This document shows positions 14,179 through 16,837 of a stretch of 16,837 nt of DNA, in pieces. Positions within the stretch are counted from its first letter, which is position 1; every line of letters starts with the position of its first letter. The stretch is from JAGVUD01 sp052033935 (GTDB lineage Bacteria; Armatimonadota; UBA5829; DSUL01): assembly GCA_052033935.1 (NCBI GenBank), contig JBPOJE010000123.1, positions 1 through 16,837 on the forward strand, in the 5' to 3' direction. A model generated the notes under the pieces. That model was not told where the DNA came from, did not search any database, and was given only the letters and a program-made list of their open reading frames with translations. A program made the translations under genes and the position numbers.

Positions 14179-15366
14179 TTGTCTGGAGCACCAGGGTCAG
14201 TCAGCGAGGAGATCAAGGCCGCGGCCGAAACGAAGCAGGCGTCGGCGACTCCGATTGAAGATATACATGTTGACGAGCTTCTCAGGTCCATGGTCCAGAA
14301 GGGCTCAAGCGACCTGCACCTGTGCGTCGGGGTGCCCCCGATTGTGCGGGTGGACGGGCAGCTTGTTCCGCTTCCCTACACGGCGCTGACCGCTGCTGAA
14401 TCTCAGAGGATCATCTACGATATTTTGACGGACGAGCAGATTCGTCGCTTCGAGGAAGACCTGGAACTGGACTGCTCCTATTCCGTGAAGAATCTCTCGC
14501 GTTTCCGCCTGAATGTCTATCGCGATAAGGGAGCCTGCGCGGCGGCATTCCGGACTATCCCCATGAAGATCCCGACAATGAAGGATCTTCAGCTCCCGCG
14601 CGTGCTCGAGGCGCTCACGCGTCGCCCGCGCGGTCTTATACTGGTGACAGGTCCCACCGGTTCCGGCAAGTCCACGACGCTAGCTGCCATGATCGGCCAG
14701 ATCAACAACGAGCGTAGCCAGCACATTATCACGATCGAGGACCCGATCGAGTATCTGCACACACATAAGTACAGCATCATCAACCAGCGTGAGGTGGGCA
14801 TGGATACCCGTGGGTTCAACAACGCCTTGCGCGCAAGCCTTCGCGAAGACCCGGATGTGATTCTAGTCGGCGAGATGCGCGACCTCGAAACCATGCAGAT
14901 CGCTGTCACCTGTGCCGAGACGGGACACCTCGTGTTCGCGACCCTGCACACGAACTCGGCCGCGCAGACGGTGGACCGCATGGTGGACGTCTTTCCCCCG
15001 GGCCAGCAGGAGCAGATTCGATTCCAGCTCTCGAACAACCTCGAGGCGGTCATCTGCCAGCAGCTTCTGCCGAGGGCAGGGATGCCCGGCCGTGTGTGCG
15101 CAATGGAGATCATGATTGCGACGCCGGCCATACGAAATCTCGTGCGTGAAGCCAAGTCGCACCAGATACCATCGTCCATTCAGACCGGCGCGCAGTTTGG
15201 AATGCAGACCATGGATCAGCACCTGCGCGACCTCTATCTTCAGGGAACGATTACTTACGATGACGCGATTAGCCGGGCCATGTCTCCGGATGAGCTGAAG
15301 AAGATGATTGAAAGCCCACAGAGTACTCAGCCAGGGGGAGGCCAGGCCTATACCGGAGGGAGCTAA
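14179..15366 (+). CDS. pilT: Type IV pilus retraction ATPase PilT
   Basis: PilT depolymerises the pilus, giving retraction, twitching and often DNA uptake. The 395-residue product begins at TTG, supported by GGAG seven bases upstream. An N-terminal extension of about 27 polar residues precedes the PAS-like domain (VDELLRSMVQKGSSDLHL, 31-48). The ATPase core carries Walker A GPTGSGKS (158-165), the Asp box ITIEDPIEY (185-193), the Walker B region VILVGEMRD (227-235) and the His box HLVFATLHTN (250-259). The motif AIRNLVRE (317-324) is the hallmark of PilT and replaces the PilB zinc region, so this is a retraction rather than an extension motor. It starts 78 bases after pilB. Its stop is three bases before pilC, indicating translational coupling. 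Confidence 0.95.
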   Translation: MSGAPGSVSEEIKAAAETKQASATPIEDIHVDELLRSMVQKGSSDLHLCVGVPPIVRVDGQLVPLPYTALTAAESQRIIYDILTDEQIRRFEEDLELDCSYSVKNLSRFRLNVYRDKGACAAAFRTIPMKIPTMKDLQLPRVLEALTRRPRGLILVTGPTGSGKSTTLAAMIGQINNERSQHIITIEDPIEYLHTHKYSIINQREVGMDTRGFNNALRASLREDPDVILVGEMRDLETMQIAVTCAETGHLVFATLHTNSAAQTVDRMVDVFPPGQQEQIRFQLSNNLEAVICQQLLPRAGMPGRVCAMEIMIATPAIRNLVREAKSHQIPSSIQTGAQFGMQTMDQHLRDLYLQGTITYDDAISRAMSPDELKKMIESPQSTQPGGGQAYTGGS

Positions 15367-15369
15367 CAA

Positions 15370-16593
15370 ATGCCTAACTATGCCTACGTGTATCGGGACG
15401 AGAGCGGAGTCACTAACAAAGGTACTTCCGAGGCGGAGAGCGAGGAGGTACTGAGGAAACGCCTGACGGAGCAGGGTTTCGACGTTCTCGAAATCAAGCA
15501 GACAAAGGCCGTTAAGAAGACCGGCGCTTCGCGCAAAGCGAAGATCAAGCTTGGAGAGCTTTCCGTCTTTTGCCGCCAGTTCTCCACGATGATTGACGCT
15601 GGTGTGTCGCTGGTTCGTTGCCTGGCCGTCTTGCAGGAGCAGACTGTCAACCCGAAGTTTCGCGCGATGCTGCAGGAGATTCAGGCCGAAGTCGAGGCAG
15701 GCCAGAGCCTTTCGAAGGCCCTCGGCCGGTTTCCCAACACCTTTAACAACCTGTTCCTGGGTCTCGTGAACGCGGGTGAAGTCGGTGGCGTTCTCGAGGA
15801 AAGCATGCAGAGGCTCTCGACATTCCTCGAGAAGGACCAGGAACTGAGGCGGAAAGTCAAGTCAGCGATGACCTACCCGATCATCGTCATGTTTGTCGCC
15901 CTCGTCATCATCATCGGCCTAGTGACCTTCATCCTGCCGTCGTTTATGCAGCTCTTCGTGGATCTGGAGGTCAAGAACTTCCCCGTCACGACCACGCTTC
16001 TGATGGCGTTCAGCAACTTCCTGACGAGCAAGTGGTATATTATGCTCGCCGGGCTGGCGGTTTTCACCATCGCCTTCCGGATGTTCACGAAGACGGATGT
16101 CGGCAAGCGCGCGTATGACCGATTCAAGCTCAAGGCGCCGGTGTTCGGGAGTCTCAACCACAAGATCGCGCTGTCGCGTTTCGCCCAGACGCTGAGCACG
16201 CTGCTTGCGAGCGGAGTGCCGATCCTCTCCGCCATGGAGACGGTCGCAGGCACAGTCAATAACGAAATCATTTCCGAAGCGATCCTGACCGCGAGGGCAA
16301 GGATTAGAGAAGGTGACCGGATCGGGGATCCTCTTCAGAAGAGCAAGCTCTTCCCCCCGATGGTGGTGCAGATGATCTCCATTGGCGAAGAGGCCGGAGC
16401 TTTGGACGGGATGCTCGCCAAGGTCGCCGATTTCTATGAAGCGGAGGTGGACGCCGCGCTGGACAGCCTCACCTCAGCGATCGAGCCTGTGCTCATCGTG
16501 TTTCTGGGGTTCGCGGTTGGGTTTATCGTGATCTCGGTCTTCATGCCGCTTTTGGCAGTCATTACCAGCCTGTCTGGCGGAGAGGGCGGGTGA
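15370..16593 (+). CDS. pilC: Type IV pilus inner-membrane platform protein PilC
   Basis: PilC is the GspF-family platform on which PilB and PilT act. The 407-residue protein starts MPNYAYVYRD with the usual N-terminal domain, then has two T2SSF repeats (about 62-190 and 265-395). Each contains the family pattern FCRQFSTMIDAGV (67-79) or FAQTLSTLLASGVPI (271-285), plus NAGEVGG and SIGEEAGAL respectively. Predicted membrane segments lie at about 169-191, 221-239 and 373-396. The ribosome binding site GGAGGG (15355-15360) is inside the last codons of pilT and the two genes are three bases apart, so translation is likely coupled. Length and layout are normal for PilC. Confidence 0.95.
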   Translation: MPNYAYVYRDESGVTNKGTSEAESEEVLRKRLTEQGFDVLEIKQTKAVKKTGASRKAKIKLGELSVFCRQFSTMIDAGVSLVRCLAVLQEQTVNPKFRAMLQEIQAEVEAGQSLSKALGRFPNTFNNLFLGLVNAGEVGGVLEESMQRLSTFLEKDQELRRKVKSAMTYPIIVMFVALVIIIGLVTFILPSFMQLFVDLEVKNFPVTTTLLMAFSNFLTSKWYIMLAGLAVFTIAFRMFTKTDVGKRAYDRFKLKAPVFGSLNHKIALSRFAQTLSTLLASGVPILSAMETVAGTVNNEIISEAILTARARIREGDRIGDPLQKSKLFPPMVVQMISIGEEAGALDGMLAKVADFYEAEVDAALDSLTSAIEPVLIVFLGFAVGFIVISVFMPLLAVITSLSGGEGG

Positions 16594-16661
16594 GAGGCTC
16601 GCGTGAGGCACGGCGGGGGCTGGCCCTGTGACGGGCTGCGGCGTCTCCACGGACGGCCCGC

Positions 16662-16837
16662 ATGCCTGACTGGTGGTCTTTCGCGGCTGTCTGCGCCCTG
16701 GGCGCGATTACGGGCAGTTTCCTCAATGTTCTGATCTGGCGGCTTCCGAGGGATGAGTCCATCGTGAAGCCGCCTTCGCACTGCACTGCGTGCGGGTACA
16801 TCCTCCGGCCGTGGGACAATATCCCTCTGGTGTCGTG
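16662..16837 (+). CDS. pilD: Prepilin peptidase/methyltransferase PilD, N-terminal part (runs off the window)
   Basis: The frame from ATG 16662 to the right edge encodes 58 residues. It opens with a membrane segment ending GSFLNVLIWRLPRD (18-31), the classic signature at the start of the prepilin peptidase family. HCTACGYILRPWDNIPLVS (40-58) follows, containing the first CxxC (C41, C44) of the cytoplasmic zinc-binding loop. PilD cleaves the leader of type IV prepilins and N-methylates the new first residue. The aspartate catalytic sites lie beyond the window. An in-frame stop upstream (TGA near 16629) leaves this ATG as the natural start; its ribosome binding site is weak. It lies 68 bases after pilC, in the same operon by position. 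Confidence 0.88.
   Translation, partial: MPDWWSFAAVCALGAITGSFLNVLIWRLPRDESIVKPPSHCTACGYILRPWDNIPLVS

Noticed and set aside
1..16837. CRISPR arrays, insertion sequences, phage genes, tRNA or rRNA
   Set aside because: I found no regularly spaced repeats, transposase or integrase motifs, terminal repeats with target duplications, or tRNA/rRNA signatures on either strand.

Overview
The window is a GC-rich stretch of bacterial chromosome built mostly from recognisable metabolic and surface-biogenesis genes. It combines a secreted right-handed beta-helix protein carrying OB-fold-like tail domains, a PEP-CTERM sorted protein, a B. subtilis YitJ-like homocysteine methyltransferase/MTHFR fusion, full-length cobalamin MetH and a pilB-pilT-pilC-pilD cluster. 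This suits a diderm environmental bacterium of the Armatimonadota or a similar deep lineage. That placement is an inference from gene content, not proven by any marker here. No rRNA, tRNA, CRISPR array, insertion sequence or phage gene was seen.

Left part (1-3900), cell-surface region. The window opens in the last codons of what looks like an upstream paralogue of the next gene. A near-consensus sigma-70 promoter (123-151) then precedes a 696-residue secreted beta-helix protein (229-2319, +). Facing it on the minus strand is a 223-residue PEP-CTERM protein (2764-3435), closed by a strong intrinsic terminator at 2648-2685. About 480 bp upstream of the PEP-CTERM gene is non-coding. It is rich in inverted repeats and has an extended -10 (TGGTATAAT) at its far end.

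Middle part (3918-10515, all -), methionine/one-carbon cassette. Transcription runs from a small basic protein of unknown function (strong promoter, TTG start, terminator), through the YitJ-type homocysteine methyltransferase/methylene-THF reductase, then MetH with all of its domains including the reactivation domain, to a ferredoxin/flavodoxin-NADP reductase. The first enzyme makes methyl-THF, MetH uses it to methylate homocysteine, and the reductase plausibly supplies electrons for reductive reactivation of MetH. The reductase frame is broken by a one-base deficit in a C run (4459-4463). Its conserved motifs continue cleanly in the second frame, so this is either a sequencing error or a recent mutation.

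Right part (10652-16837). A dCMP deaminase (-) diverges from shikimate dehydrogenase aroE (+). The type IV pilus motor and platform genes follow: pilB, pilT and pilC, then the start of the prepilin peptidase pilD, which runs off the window. PilB carries a tandem N-terminal motif of the MshEN type, a possible cyclic-di-GMP input.

I see no clearly new multi-gene defence or mobile system. The items most worth a second look are the MetH-reductase linkage, the structured leader of the PEP-CTERM gene, the tandem beta-helix/OB paralogues, and the strongly expressed-looking small basic protein.
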